A DNA stretch of 64,000 nt from Nageia nagi (taxonomy: Eukaryota; Pinophyta), in NCBI GenBank assembly GCA_050084985.1, contig JBITNC010000001.1:46996001-47060000 (forward strand), written 5' to 3'. The notes beneath the pieces are model-generated. The model saw only the letters and a program-made list of their open reading frames with translations. It was not told the DNA's origin and did not search any database. Both the position numbers and the translations under genes were made by a program. Shown one piece after another: positions 26,120 through 38,097 of this stretch (position 1 is the stretch's first letter; each line of letters begins with the position of its first letter).

Positions 26120-27500
26120 TAATTTTCTTTGATCAATAAAATCTTGAACATTATGTTTCAATGTTCTATATTTATCAGTAGTATGACCCTTTTTGATAAT
26201 GGTAATGATAATAATAATTCCCATTGTACCATTTACTATCTCTTGCATCATATCATATTTCAGGTAAGGTAATCATTTTATGATCTATTAATATTTTCAA
26301 AATATCATAAAGTGATTCAGTCAAAGGAGTAAACTTTTTGGATGGTGGCCTAAAGTTTCTCTCCTGATTTTGTGGAACATGTATGTGTTGAAGAGAATTT
26401 GGTTCTCCATATTTAAGATAAGAAACTTTATTAGTAGGCATCAATTTTGATGATTGTTCTACCTGATTTTTATTTCTAACATAAGGTTCTTTCTTTTTAT
26501 CTTTTAGTTCTCCATCCTAGATTTTAACGTTTTTGATTACAACAGCGTGAGAAATGGATTCCTCAAATGTCTTGTGTTGTTGAATTGATAAGGTACTAGT
26601 AATAGGTATTAAACATCTTTGAATAAATATTTTTATTAATTTTTATTATTTAAGAGTGAAAGGCATGCTTGTATAAATCACCATCCATCTTGAAATAAAG
26701 TTTGTAACTTTTTCATCATGGAATTATTGTAATCTTGTGAGATCAGTTATGGAGGTTTTATCTTTAATGTTTATCCTAAAGTGTTCTAAGAATAATTTAA
26801 CTAATTGCACATATGATGGGATGCTATGTTCATTTAAGTTATTGTACCAATCCATTGCTTGTCCAAAAAGTAGCATAGAAAAGATAAGCAACATCAAAGC
26901 ATCATTATTGGAAATCATGTAACTTGAATACTTAAAGCATATTAAATGTTCTTTAGGATCCTCCTTACCTTTGAAATATTTGATCTTTGGAATTTTGAAT
27001 TTGAAAGGGATATCTATATTAGGAAAATTTTGATGTATGGGCTCATTACAAATTATTTTGTAAGAGGCTTTATGTTTGTTTTGTTGATGTGACAGTCTTT
27101 CAATATTTATTAACCTTTTGTCAAAGTCATTACTTGGTTGCATAGGAAAGATAGGATATTTACTATCCATATTACCTTCCATTTTTTTATTTATTGAGAA
27201 TGATTGGTAACTTATTTTGTAAGGTGTTTGGTCACCATAATAATTTTTATTATATGGTAGAGAAGGTGGAGGAGGTTAATGTGGAGGCAACTGTTGTTAC
27301 TCCTATTGATATAAAGATGTAGGAGCATGATGTTTTTGAACCTCATATATAGGTTAGATAAAGGTGGTCTTGGAGGTTTTTGTTGCTCATGTGGTACCTC
27401 CTTTTGTCTAGGTAAGTAAAGGTTTTAATACCCATGGGTTCTATGACCTTGAGGAGACAAGTATCTTGCTTTGGATGGAAACTTCCTATTATCTGCTACT
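26120..27500 (-). pseudogene. Element C gag
   Basis: Capsid precursor. The best-preserved part is 27182-26724 (152 codons) with F-K-G-K-E-D-P-K-E-H-L, A-M-D-W-Y-N-N-L and V-K-L-F-L-E-H-F, the retrotransposon gag domain. A second open part (26444-26253) leads to a CCHC-like knuckle region near 26230-26140. The proline-rich N-terminal region runs to 27500, where element D interrupts it. The domain is clearly homologous to D's gag (shared I-C-N-E-P-I-H, D-P-K-E-H-L, W-Y-N-N-L), so C and D belong to one lineage. Confidence 0.85.
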
Positions 27501-27505
27501 CTTTG
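27501..27505. repeat. TSD of element D, left copy (CTTTG)
   Basis: Identical to 38936-38940 on the other side of D. A perfect 5-bp duplication. Confidence 0.93.
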
Positions 27506-28342
27506 TGTAGAAACCTAAAAATGTCCCTTTTTAACTAGTAAACATTGAATTAATCATAACTCTTTATACAAGTCTCAAACAAGCTTGAAAATTCTATTAT
27601 TGGATAGATCTCATCAAATAAGTGGTCACATGACCCCTTTTCAATAAAAATTAACTATTTGGTGGTCATTTTAACATTGTTATAAAAATGGAAAACCAGT
27701 CATTGATGACCAAAACAAACACCGGCATTTTGAGCTAGTCGTCGATGTCCGTATTCCAGTCGTCGGTGACTCTGTAATAGGCGAATAGAAACCAAAATAG
27801 TGAGAGAAAGTTGAAATGTTTCAACTTTCCAAGATGAGGTGGATATAGGGGGTTAGTTACAATGTACAGTGGCTTTTCACTTCCTCTTACCAGCCTTGGA
27901 ACATCTCATCTAAAATCTATAAATACAAGTTAATACAAAGCAATTGGGAGAGGATCTTGGCCCAATTTTGAAGTAGGGTAATGCTGCCAAAATCTTGTGA
28001 GCTCATACCTTTTATTATTTTATGCTAGCTTCAATTTAATATATGTCATACATAGATGCTTTGATGTTATTGTCTTTTGCATGTGTGTAGGATTTACAGG
28101 TTGTTCATATCAAGGAGAGAAGCAAGCAAATCAAAAAACAATGGAGATCTAATACTCTTATTTTGGCAAATGGCATTTGTAAAAGTCCCTTCCAAGGGAA
28201 AATTGTAGTTTGAGCTAAAAATCAATATCTATTTACAATTACAACATTTTTACCTATTTCACATAATTTGAGGTTCAGTGAAGATTGAAGAATAATTGTA
28301 TTTAATGTTATCCTACATTCCAGCTCTATTTTCACTGTAACA
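27506..28342 (+). repeat. Element D 5' LTR
   Basis: 837 bp, from TGTAGAAACCTAAAAATG to CACTGTAACA. It is the partner of 38098-38935, with about 38 substitutions between them by eye plus a few small indels. Confidence 0.95.
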
Positions 28343-28362
28343 TTCTGGTGCTAGAAGGAGGG
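28343..28362 (+). other. Element D primer binding site region
   Basis: TTCTGGTGCTAGAAGGAGGG directly follows the LTR. Element C has the matching CTAGAAGGAGGGCCC beside its 5' LTR. TGGTGCTAGAAGG is the likely tRNA complement; the tRNA is not assigned. Confidence 0.65.
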
Positions 28363-28879
28363 CCCTTCCATTATTGATAGGGAGGTTTTCTTTTATTTAT
28401 AATGATTTTACCTTTTTGTTATCTGGTTTATTTGAATTTCTCCATATACTAACTTCAAATTTTGCATTTTGTGCATTTTAGGAAATCTATTGCAGAAATG
28501 CCAGCGATTGGAATCAAACATCAGTGACTTAGAAGGAATGCCAACATTTTACAAAGTAATCCAAACCAAATGCTAGCAACTAGAATTGGACACCAATGAC
28601 TCAGAATAAATGCCAACAACCCCTATCTAAACATCGGTGACTCATACTCTAGGTCATTTTGTCTCTTTTTATTATTTCTGAAAAAATAAAATAAAACATA
28701 TAATATGTTGTTAAAATGGAAGGATGCTTTTGAATGTGATTCCTTTGCCTAGAATGCATATAAGAATGAGTAGAAAAGATTAAATGCATATTTTTTATTA
28801 ATCTATTTTATGTAAAATGTTATGTATTTATTTTCATGTTTTGGGTGAAGGGTACGTACACATTAATACTTTTTATCTT

Positions 28880-29580
28880 GTCTACTTATGCTCTCCCTTT
28901 ACGCTTCGTGCGATCTAAGGTGACTAGAACAGACCTAATAAGAAGGAGTAATTAATTCTTCTTTTCTTTCACATTCACACTATCATTAATTTGGTTAATT
29001 TATCCATACATAATGACCTCTTACCAAGTCTACCCTTACCACTCCATTGGAGGTCGAAGGGATATGTGACTAGTAAGAGGAGGTAATTTACTACATATAA
29101 TACTTCAACAATTGGAAGGAGTAAATGAATCACACTTAATTTGGAATGAACTTAAGGAAATAAATCAGGTTTTTGGGTAGTATAAATCATATTAAAAGGT
29201 TAATGAATTGGAGGGATTTGAATACACTAAGTACTTTCACTTAACAAAGTATGCTCTCACTTTTGCACTTCAAGCGATCCTAAGTGATCAGAAATAAGTT
29301 AAGTGAAAGAGGTAAAATTTATGCACATATTATTTGGAAATATACTTCACATTAACACTCTTAAAGATGTTTGTCCTTACCACTCCATTGGAGGTCAAAG
29401 GGATATGTGAATCTTGGAGGAGTAATTGAACCTCACTTAATTAATTTATCTACACTTAATGGCTTTTTACTAAGTCTGCTCTTACCACTCCATTGGAGGT
29501 CGAAGAGATATGTGACTAGTAAGAAGAGGAAATTTATCACATATAAAACTTCCACAGCCGGAAGAAGTTAATGAACATCA
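28880..29580 (+). repeat. Element D leader with dispersed direct repeats
   Basis: The block CTTACCACTCCATTGGAGGT followed by CGAAGGGATATGTGA starts at 29035, 29376 and 29481. A second block, ATGCTCTC followed by CTTCnnGCGATC, occurs near 28889 and 29250. The leader of element C (40.5-41.2 kb) has the same block in its own orientation. No gene here. Confidence 0.75.
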
Positions 29581-29785
29581 TTAAGAGGTTGGATAATGAA
29601 TCACATTATAATTAAAAAAGAACAACGGGGTTTATTAAGGTCAAAGTCCACTTAAATAAACTTTTGATTGTATCACATTAAAATAAGATAAGTAAATGGA
29701 CATGAATGTTTGGGAGGGTAGTATGCATAAATGTATTTTACTTGTTTAAATGCATTTCATAAGGCCTTAAAGGAATTTTATCATT

Positions 29786-31420
29786 ATGAGGTTTGTTTTA
29801 GTTGCACTTTTAAATTATGTTCCTTTTTCTATCAAAGTAAAACCAAAAATACAAAGACTATGGTCACATATTGCCAAGACAACTTTAGATACTTATTCTA
29901 CTTCAAAGGTCATGAAGAGTGATTTTTGTATTGACATTGAAAAGCTTTTACCATACTTAGTAGAAATAGAATAATGTACCATACCTCTTCTTCAATCATC
30001 AGAAAGCCTTGTTAGATCCCATGAAGAGCTAGAGTATAGTTCTTTCATTCCTTCGCCCTCATCATGGGATGAGTTTGACACTGAAAATAATGAGCCCATC
30101 ATAAAGATTGAAAACTCATCGACACATCTCATCAAATTAAAATCTTATTATGCATCCCCTTTTGAGACTATCGAACCTAATGAATCCAATTTGCTAAGGG
30201 ATGATTCGAGTATTAATGCCAAAGGCCTTGATGCAACATCTTATGCTAAATCATATGACCTCCTAGAGTTAGATACCTTGATGCCTTCACCCCAACCTTG
30301 GGATGAATATGATATTAAAGAAGAAGATTTTGACATGAATCTTGAAGATCTTTCAGAGTATTCTTTAGAATTGCAATTTCATTCTCCTCCCCTTCTAGAG
30401 GTTACAAGACTTTCTATTGATTCCCATGAATCTCATGATATTCTTGAGTTCAAGGATGAAACTTGCTCATTCTCATCACAAATAGAAATTGGAGAGCCTC
30501 ACATAAGAATTAAAAAATCCATAGATTGTATTATTGAAACTCAAGAATTTCAATCACAAAGAAATGAAAAATATAAAAATAAAATTTCTAAAGCTAACAC
30601 ACATGAGCTTAGGAATGAACATCCATGTGGGGAAACAACACATCATGATAATGATACAAAGTTTTATGAGGATGAATGTTGTTCGAACCCACTAAAAATA
30701 CCTTCAAAATATCAAACTAGCTTGATGAAAAATTGGGAATGTGATAAAGAAGATAGCCCTACAATAAATAAATTACTTAGGAATATTTTCTATGATGAAA
30801 AAGCTAAGAATATTTTGCAAAGGGAATCCCATAAACAACAACAAGCATGTTCTTCTCACAATCAACATGACAAAACCTTCAATGAGTTTGTCGACAAAAT
30901 GAGACAAGAAGAGATGAGGCAAAAGCATGATGTAAAAGCTTATGCAAACCAAAAGAGTCAAGCTTGGATGCAATTATCATCACCTCTTAATTACCAAGTA
31001 TGGAGATCTCAAGACTCTTACTCTAATCAACAAAGAGAATTGCCTCTCGAAAGCTTAGATTATCAACCTCAAAGCCCCTCTTCACAAGCTAGGATGACTA
31101 ACCTTGCCTATCAAAAAACACTTCATAGGGCTAAGTCTTGTATGGAAGATGTTGATAGAATGACCTTGTATTTAGTAAGAACCTCACAAACAAATCCTCA
31201 ATGTAAGATCTCAAACAAATTCTTCTATGATCCTTATTCCTATGAGAAACCCTCATCGCAAGAAAAATGTAGAAAAGCTTTAGCTAAACAATTCAAGGTA
31301 GGAGAGATACCCTCTTTTGCGGAGTTGGAGGAAAAAAGAAAACACATAGAGAGAGATTATGAAGAAACTATAAACTTTAGTAAAAGATATGAAGATGTTA
31401 AACATAATTTAAAAGAGTAA
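29786..31420 (+). pseudogene. Element D long N-terminal extension of gag
   Basis: A 409-codon open frame (30191-31420), preceded in the same general path by a shorter open piece from 29786 that ends in a stop near 29972. The protein is rich in D, E, S, K and Q with no recognised domain. The C-terminal 60 residues (E-E-K-R-K-H-I-E-R-D-Y-E-E-T) look coiled-coil prone, and the pattern continues past the stop at 31418 as K-E-K-N-I-E-L-K-Q-E-L-E-K. It is the longest ORF of the window, which is notable given the decay elsewhere. It may be a gag N-terminal domain or a separate upstream protein as in Ogre ORF1; I cannot decide. Confidence 0.6.
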
Positions 31421-32600
31421 GCCAAACTTAAGGAAAAGAATATAGAACTCAAGCAAGAGCTTGAAAAACAACAGCAAATTTTTGATAAGGTAAAACAAGA
31501 AGTTTAAGATAGTTGGTTATTGCATGAGAAGTCTCAACAAAATAAAGACCATCTACAACCCTTTATAAATCCAATGCAAGGGCATCATTTACCTTCTAAG
31601 CTTCCATCATGACCATCTTCATTGTTGTCAAGATCTTCTTCTAATGATGAATCTTATAATTCAAACCTAAAGTCAGAAAGAAATACCAATCATAGAAGAT
31701 ACCGAAAACATCTTTAGGGTAGTTGGACAGATAAGGAATTAGAAGATTTCATGAATAAATAAATGAACATATCAAGGTTCAAGAAGTTGACATATGATAA
31801 TATTTGCAATGAACCCATCCATCCAAGTTTCCCTAAGAAGAAATTACCTTACAACTTTGAAATAGCTAAGATAATTCCTTTTACAGGAAATAAGGATCCT
31901 AAGGAACATTTAAGGTGGTTTAAGTTTTCAAATTACCTAATTTATAATGATGAGGACTTGATGCTACATTTGTTCCCCATGACGCTTGCAGCCCAAGCCC
32001 TGGAATGGTATAATAATTTACCACGACATAGTATTTATTCATTTCCTCAATTAGCAAACTTATTCTTACAACATTTTAGGATCTATATCAAAGAGGAATC
32101 TTCTATTATGGATCTTGTAGAACTAAAACAATCTCCTAATGAATCAATTGTTGACTTTGTTTCATGATGGAGGGATATACTCTATGGCATGCCCTATACC
32201 TTACCTCAGGAGGAGTTACTTAAATTATTCAATCAAAACTGTTTAAGGCCTATAGCTAGTATATTACAAATCCAACAACATAATACTCTTGAAGAAGTTA
32301 TTGCTCAGGTAGTTATAATTGAGAAGGTCAAAATTGAATATGGTGAAATAAAAATTATGAGAAAAGAAAAATATAACAAAAATGAGTATTGTAATTATCA
32401 CCATCAAAGAGGTCATGGTACGAAAAATTATCTAGCATTGAAAAATAGAACTCAAAATTCAATCAAAGATAATAACTTGGAAGTTGAAGACCATACTTCT
32501 ATTTCAAATCAAAATTTAAAAAATTATCAAGACTCACTTCCTTCATATCAAGTAAATACAGTATCTATTGTAGCTAATTATAGTCAAGTGACACCCACCT
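31421..32600 (+). pseudogene. Element D gag (capsid domain and zinc knuckle)
   Basis: The capsid domain is at 31763-32167: I-C-N-E-P-I-H, F-T-G-N-K-D-P-K-E-H-L, A-L-E-W-Y-N-N-L and A-N-L-F-L-Q-H-F, with M-D-L-V-E-L-K-Q-S. One TGA stop (32165) separates it from the continuing frame 32189-32602, which holds a degenerate knuckle Y-C-N-Y-H-H-Q-R-G-H-G-T-K-N-Y with L-K-N-R. The last Cys is Tyr. The first 340 bases (31421-31762) are helix-prone and interrupted by several stops. This would form the particle core in the cytoplasm. Confidence 0.85.
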
Positions 32601-32704
32601 AGAATCTAAGTAATCAACCTATTATAGGAATAGTTGGAGTTGATACTGGAACTCAAAACATATAAGAAAAGCAAATTGATATATCATATAATCAAAAATC
32701 CAAA

Positions 32705-33163
32705 ATGCAAGTTCCTCCATTGATACATCAGCCTATAATTTCTTTTTATGACCATGAGAGACAACCAAACAAGGGACTTCAAGGGTTAAATCCACCTCTC
32801 CATGTCATCGATAAAGTAAATGGTAAAATTGTTAAGAGGATATTAATAGACGAAGGGTTAGATGTCAATATCATATCTACATTAGCATATCACAAATTGA
32901 ATTTTCCTTTCTCTCATATTTCTTTAACATCATTACAAATAAAAGAATTTAATAATGCCTTATGTTCAAGAATAGGGTCGATAGTGTTACCCATCACCAT
33001 TGGATGTAAGACGATACAAACATCATTATATATCATTGAAGGAAACATTGAACAATATAATATTCTTTTAGGTAGACCATGGATTCAAGAAATGGAATGT
33101 GTCCCATATAAATTTCATGGTTGTCTAAAATACATTCATGAGGGAGTACTCCATTGTGTATGA
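32705..33163 (+). pseudogene. Element D protease-like domain
   Basis: Retropepsin-like fold by motif: K-R-I-L-I-D-E-G-L-D-V-N-I-I-S at the active site (D-E-G), a middle part F-N-N-A-L-C-S-R-I-G, then L-L-G-R-P-W-I near the C-terminus, as in gypsy proteases. It is 152 codons, open throughout, and in the gag-pol order expected after the knuckle. The hydrophobic Leu after D-E-G replaces the small residue (A/S) usual there, and C has Ser. Whether it can cleave is doubtful. Confidence 0.75.
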
Positions 33164-33223
33164 AGAGATGAAAATCCATACTCACATTATAGTATTACAA
33201 AATCATCGAAAACGAAACCTCCT

Positions 33224-33676
33224 ATGCAAAATTCAAAGGGAAGATCATCATCCATCTTTGCTAGGCAAAGACATAATCATAAAGGTATGAGATGGAAATT
33301 AAAATCCAAAGATGATTACAATGATGGAATGCAATCATTGGAACAACCTAAGAGGATGGTAGATCATATAATGAAAGAAAACCTAAAGCGTAAGTCAATA
33401 AAATACGATAAGTATGGACACCATGTTTATCATCATCACTTGGGGCATAATACTGAACGTTGCCACCAATTAAATCATGCCCTTCATGATTTGTTGGATG
33501 ATAGATTACTTGAAGTAGATATACCTTTATTAATAGATTACAATTTACATCATCTACAAAATACATACATACATTCCACACAATTAAACAATGATGAATT
33601 ATGTTATTTGCATAAGGATATTAAATCTCCTTCACATCGTTCACATTGGGGCAGTTGTCCCTCATTTTACTTTTGA
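33224..33676 (+). pseudogene. Element D post-protease segment with histidine/cysteine motif
   Basis: 150 open codons after the protease. It has K-Y-D-K-Y-G-H-H-V-Y-H-H-H-L-G-H-N-T-E-R-C followed by H-A-L-H-D-L-L-D-D-R-L-L, which resembles the knuckle plus L-K-x-x-I-x-D-L-I-D pattern of Tat gags. So it may be a duplicated or displaced nucleocapsid-like unit. The ancestral role is unclear. Coding signal ends at 33676, where RT should start but does not. Confidence 0.5.
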
Positions 33677-36600
33677 TCTCCTCATGTTTTACATAGATCA
33701 CATTGGGGCAATTGCCCTCCATCATCAAAAAAAAAAAATCATTAAAACATGATTTAGAAACCACACAAACATCAAAATATGATTAAAAACTAAAATGGTC
33801 ATATCTGATTTTGAAATAGGTTATAATATGTTTATTGCATTTCCATGTATTTCCCTTTTTTCCACCTCATATTCATCCCCCATTATGTTGGAATATTTGA
33901 GTATTAGATTATATTCTAACAACTCATCAAGGCATATATACTATACATTATCCATGATCACTTCCATACCATTTTACAAATATGATTAATACTTATTGTA
34001 AAAGAAATAGTTTATGAAATTAATATTCTTATTGACTTTACCCACCTTCATCATGAAATTTCTGAAATTTTGGATGATAAACAAACATGACTATGATACA
34101 CTTAAGGTTATTATGGACTCATACACATCTTCACATTTAAATAACCTTAAAACAGTCAAGAATGAGGTGTTACAAGAGCATGATTTTGAGCAAAAGTATT
34201 ACATGTTCATCTTATTATTCGCTTCATCTTGAACCCAAGAATCATTTGATAGTTTATAAAAAAAAAAAGAGGTGAAAAGAGATGAAAAAAGTAAAAAAAA
34301 AAATTACTACATTATATCAATGATTCTTGGGTGATTACAATATCCTCTACCGGGGCTATGGATGCCTAACTGGCAGTAGAGCAAGGTTCTAGTGGGATCG
34401 AGGGGTTAATCCTCATCGAGGCTATGGATGCTTGTCTAGCAATGGGCATACCTTATGAGTGGTGACATGTCCATATTGGTTAGCGATCTTCTTTCCTATG
34501 GACCTCTGTACATTTCATATGGATGAACTAGCTTATATATTTTATGCTCTTGTGACATTTAGTTTGAGATTGTCTAGAGATGGAAATAAACATCATTGCA
34601 CACACATGAGTCTATGATAATTTTGAGAACATCATGACTTTGTTTTATATCATCTAAAGAAGAGAAAATCTAATGGTTATTGGTTAATATGGTCAACTTG
34701 AATATTATGATCATTACATTTCTTCATCATCCCATGCCTCCATCCTATACTATTTATTATTACATAGTAATTAATATTACACTTATATTTATCAATGCCT
34801 TAATGAGTTGATTAGTTTATCTCTCTAAATACTCAATACATCCTATGTCCATTCATTTGTTATACTATTTTCATATTAACATCCACCATCCCCCCATACA
34901 TGTTATATTATACCAACTTTCATATTTTATTATCCAACATCCATATATTTCCTAATCCATCTTTATCAATTATTAAATTGGAGGTGCTTCCATATTATTT
35001 GAGAAAAAGAGCAAGTAATTGCTCTCCCCATTAATATGGGAGTCAACATTGTTGTTGTTAAAACTTGCTGCTTCTATTCTTATCTACAAGTTTAAGCAAG
35101 AAACTACCCTTAGTAGGTTGATAAAAGTCAACCCTAAAACATTGTTAAATTTTCCATTATTCTTTGAATTGGAAGTCAATGTTATTTTCGTATCATATCC
35201 CATCCATTTAAACCCCTTAGAACATCATTAAAAAGCTTCCATCATTCCTTGGGATCGAGAGTAAAAAATTGCTCTTCCCTTTGAATTGGAAGTCAATGTT
35301 CTTCTCCCCTTTACATTCATTATCATCTACCCATAAATTGAATGTGTGTTACATCTTGTTCCATATCCTTTGCACATGTTATCATAAAATAAAAAGTATT
35401 AGTATCCAAGCTTGGTAAATGATACAATCTAATACTACAATTTTTCAAATCATTATACTTAAATTTGAAGATATTTAAGAATATCAAAATCAACATTTAA
35501 AAAATAAAAATACAATAATAATCCCATACATCTTTAATGGGATAATTTTTATCATCATATTCCTCATCATGAATCTTTGATGATATCAAATTATAAACAA
35601 TTCCATCTCGAAATCTTTGATAATGATTTTTGCAAGAAATGGTAATGAAACCCATTATGCTGGGGCAAATAGCAGAATTATCAAACATTAAAATGTTATC
35701 TACTTTGAAAAGACTCCATGTCACATACATGCTAATGGTAAAGAGCCTATGGAATAAAGTGTTCCATGAAATAGCATATGTAGGCAAGCATGAGTACCTA
35801 GTAAGGTGTAGAACTTATTTTCAAAATACTTTGATTGCAAAAATTCAAAAGTTTATGTTTGATTATAACTTGGGCCAACTATGATTGTCCATGACCCAAA
35901 GCAAATCATTTACCTCTACCATCAACCAACAAAATCAAGATTTAAAATATTCGTACATAAGTTGATAAACTCAAGTGTACGAGTCTTGACTTAACCACTT
36001 ACCAACCTCAAGTATATTATCACCTACTTATGAGTCTAGTGGTATTTGTATAAGTCTACAATGATAACATATTAGTTTGTTTGTATCTTCTTAAGATACA
36101 TGACTATGTTTGCTCACCACATCATGCCAAAAAAAAAAAAAAAGATAACCAAATAAACATGCAAACTCGATCATAAATAATTTCATCATGAATCCTTGAT
36201 AGGACAAGCACCATTTATTGTTTATGATCTTACAATGAATCATGAACTTCTTAGTTCAAATCATATGTCATGTTATGCATGTTTAGTCATCACTTATTCT
36301 TATATGTATTCAGGAAACCCTAGTCATTAAAAAACATGATTCCAATGATTTTGTAAAACCTACCTTTCTAGAGTAAAACATAATAATCAAAATTCAAATC
36401 AGTGCACACAAAGGGGACTTCATGTCATATACATGACTCAGCTCCATACATTTCCTAGGGGTAAACACAAGACACCCATGTAATGATATATGGAAACAAG
36501 CCTTTAGTACCTATTTCATGTACAACCAATGTGTGTTCAAAATACTTCAATTGCAAAGCTCAAGAAATCATATCTGGATAACTGGGATAAATACAACTTC

Positions 36601-37024
36601 CCATGACCTAAAATCAAACCTTATGTTCACCTATAAATGATTGAAATAATAAGGTTAGAATCATTCATACATTCATCTTACTTGTTCACTAGCTAATATG
36701 CATTAGTTTTCTGAACAGTCTATCATCATCGTCACTGACATCATTAGTTAGTTCAAAAGGGGCCATAATGCTAAGATCGACACCACAATCAAAGTAAGCC
36801 TATGATCACATAGTAATACCATGGCTACATCTCTCTTACAATGTACCCAAAACATTGTTAATTACAAAATCAAAAGTTATATGTCTACTCATGGTTAAGG
36901 TAATTAGGATTTCCTATAACCTAAAATAAGATATTTATGCTCAATATGATTCTAAAATACTTATGCAAAAGATCATCACGAAACCCATTTTGCTGGGTCA
37001 AAAGTAGAGAAAAATGAAAAATGA
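33677..37024 (+). other. Element D 3' non-coding region
   Basis: About 3.3 kb without pol. ORFs are short and unrelated to known families. Weak, long-period repeats can be followed: the blocks GAAACCCATTaTGCTGGG (35647 and 36979, changed near 37716) and TTCAAAATACTTcaATTGCAAA (near 35820, 36538 and 37452) recur, suggesting degenerate tandem units several hundred bases long. A poly-A run at 36129 and A-rich tracts near 33730 and 34260 are simple sequence. Confidence 0.55.
34335..34440 (+). promoter_or_regulatory. Conserved block shared with element C
   Basis: Two copies of GGGGCTATGGATGC / GAGGCTATGGATGC flank AGTAGAGCAAGGTT and GGGATCGAGGGGTTAATCC. The same order occurs on C's sense strand (17620-17500). 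A packaging or structural RNA role is possible but unproven. Confidence 0.5.
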
Positions 37025-37465
37025 CTTGTATATACAAAACAAGCTTCCTATCACATACTCGCTTCGGCATGCGGAGACAAACTAGAGTCTTGTCACGCAA
37101 CTACCAAAAACAACACATAGTATGGAGATAAACACAAGTGAAGTTTTGATATACAACATCATTATCTCAAACTTGTATATACAAAACAAGCTTCCTATCA
37201 CATACTCACTTCGGCATGCATAGACAAACTAGAGTCTTGTCATGCAACTACCATAAATAGCACACAGTATGGAGATAAACACAAGTAAAGTTTTGATATA
37301 CAACATCACTATCTTAAAATTGTATACATCAAATAAACTTACCATCACATACTCGCTTTGGTATGCATAGACAAACTAGAGTCTTGTCATGCAACTACCA
37401 TAAATAGCACACACTATGGAGATTGACACAAGTGTAGTTTTGATGTATTACAATATCATTTTCAA
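37025..37465 (+). repeat. 147-bp tandem repeat, three copies
   Basis: Units start at 37025, 37172 and 37319, exact 147-bp spacing twice. Each contains CTTGTATATACAAAACAAGC-like, ATCACATACTCGCTTCGGCA-like and ACAAACTAGAGTCTTGTCA blocks. The first two are about 90% alike; the third is more diverged. It lies in D's 3' region, 630 bp before the 3' LTR. From 37466 to 38083 I see only degenerate repeat fragments. Confidence 0.92.
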
Positions 37466-38083
37466 AATATATCAATTGCAAAAGTTAAAAAAAAAATCAT
37501 ATTTAGCCATGGCCAGGACTATCCTCATGACAACATCAGATGATGAAATATGTATAAATAACAAGTTGATTCAGAGAAGCTATAATTATATCCTACTAAA
37601 AGATCTTAAGCTTTATACGAAAAAAGATTTTGATGATATTTCTTAAAATATCGTTAACATTTACAAATATCAAAGGAGATAAAATGTGATGTATCATTGT
37701 TACAGGAGATCATCTTGAAACCTCGTTGTTGGGACAAAGGACAACACCATCAAACTCATATACTAAAGAGGACTTATACGGTACATGTGTGCTTAGACAT
37801 GCAAAATGACATAATAGAAATGTCATGCAACTGTCACACAAGCTCAACACATGGTCATACCGAAAATAGTCACTTCTGAAGTATATTCAAATTTATTTTC
37901 AAAACTACATCAAATGTAAAATGAAAACACATTTTATCATAATTTGATAAATCAAAATTTTGATTCATCTAAGAAATTGAGTCAAAACTTATATCATAAA
38001 AAAGCAACAACAAATAATCAAGTGACAAAGCTTCTCGTCCTATATTTTTGAAATCATCAACCGCATTTCTCAATTGATAATTC

Positions 38084-38097
38084 AAAAAGGGGCAAAA
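38084..38097 (+). other. Element D polypurine tract
   Basis: AAAAAGGGGCAAAA directly before the 3' LTR start TGTAGACACC. Confidence 0.9.

Noticed and set aside
29371-29571. 66-codon ORF with repeated P-L-H-W-R-S-K
   Set aside because: Arises from the direct repeats of D's leader; no sign of coding selection.
37025-37465. CRISPR-like array
   Set aside because: Three adjacent 147-bp units with no spacer-repeat alternation, in a plant retrotransposon.
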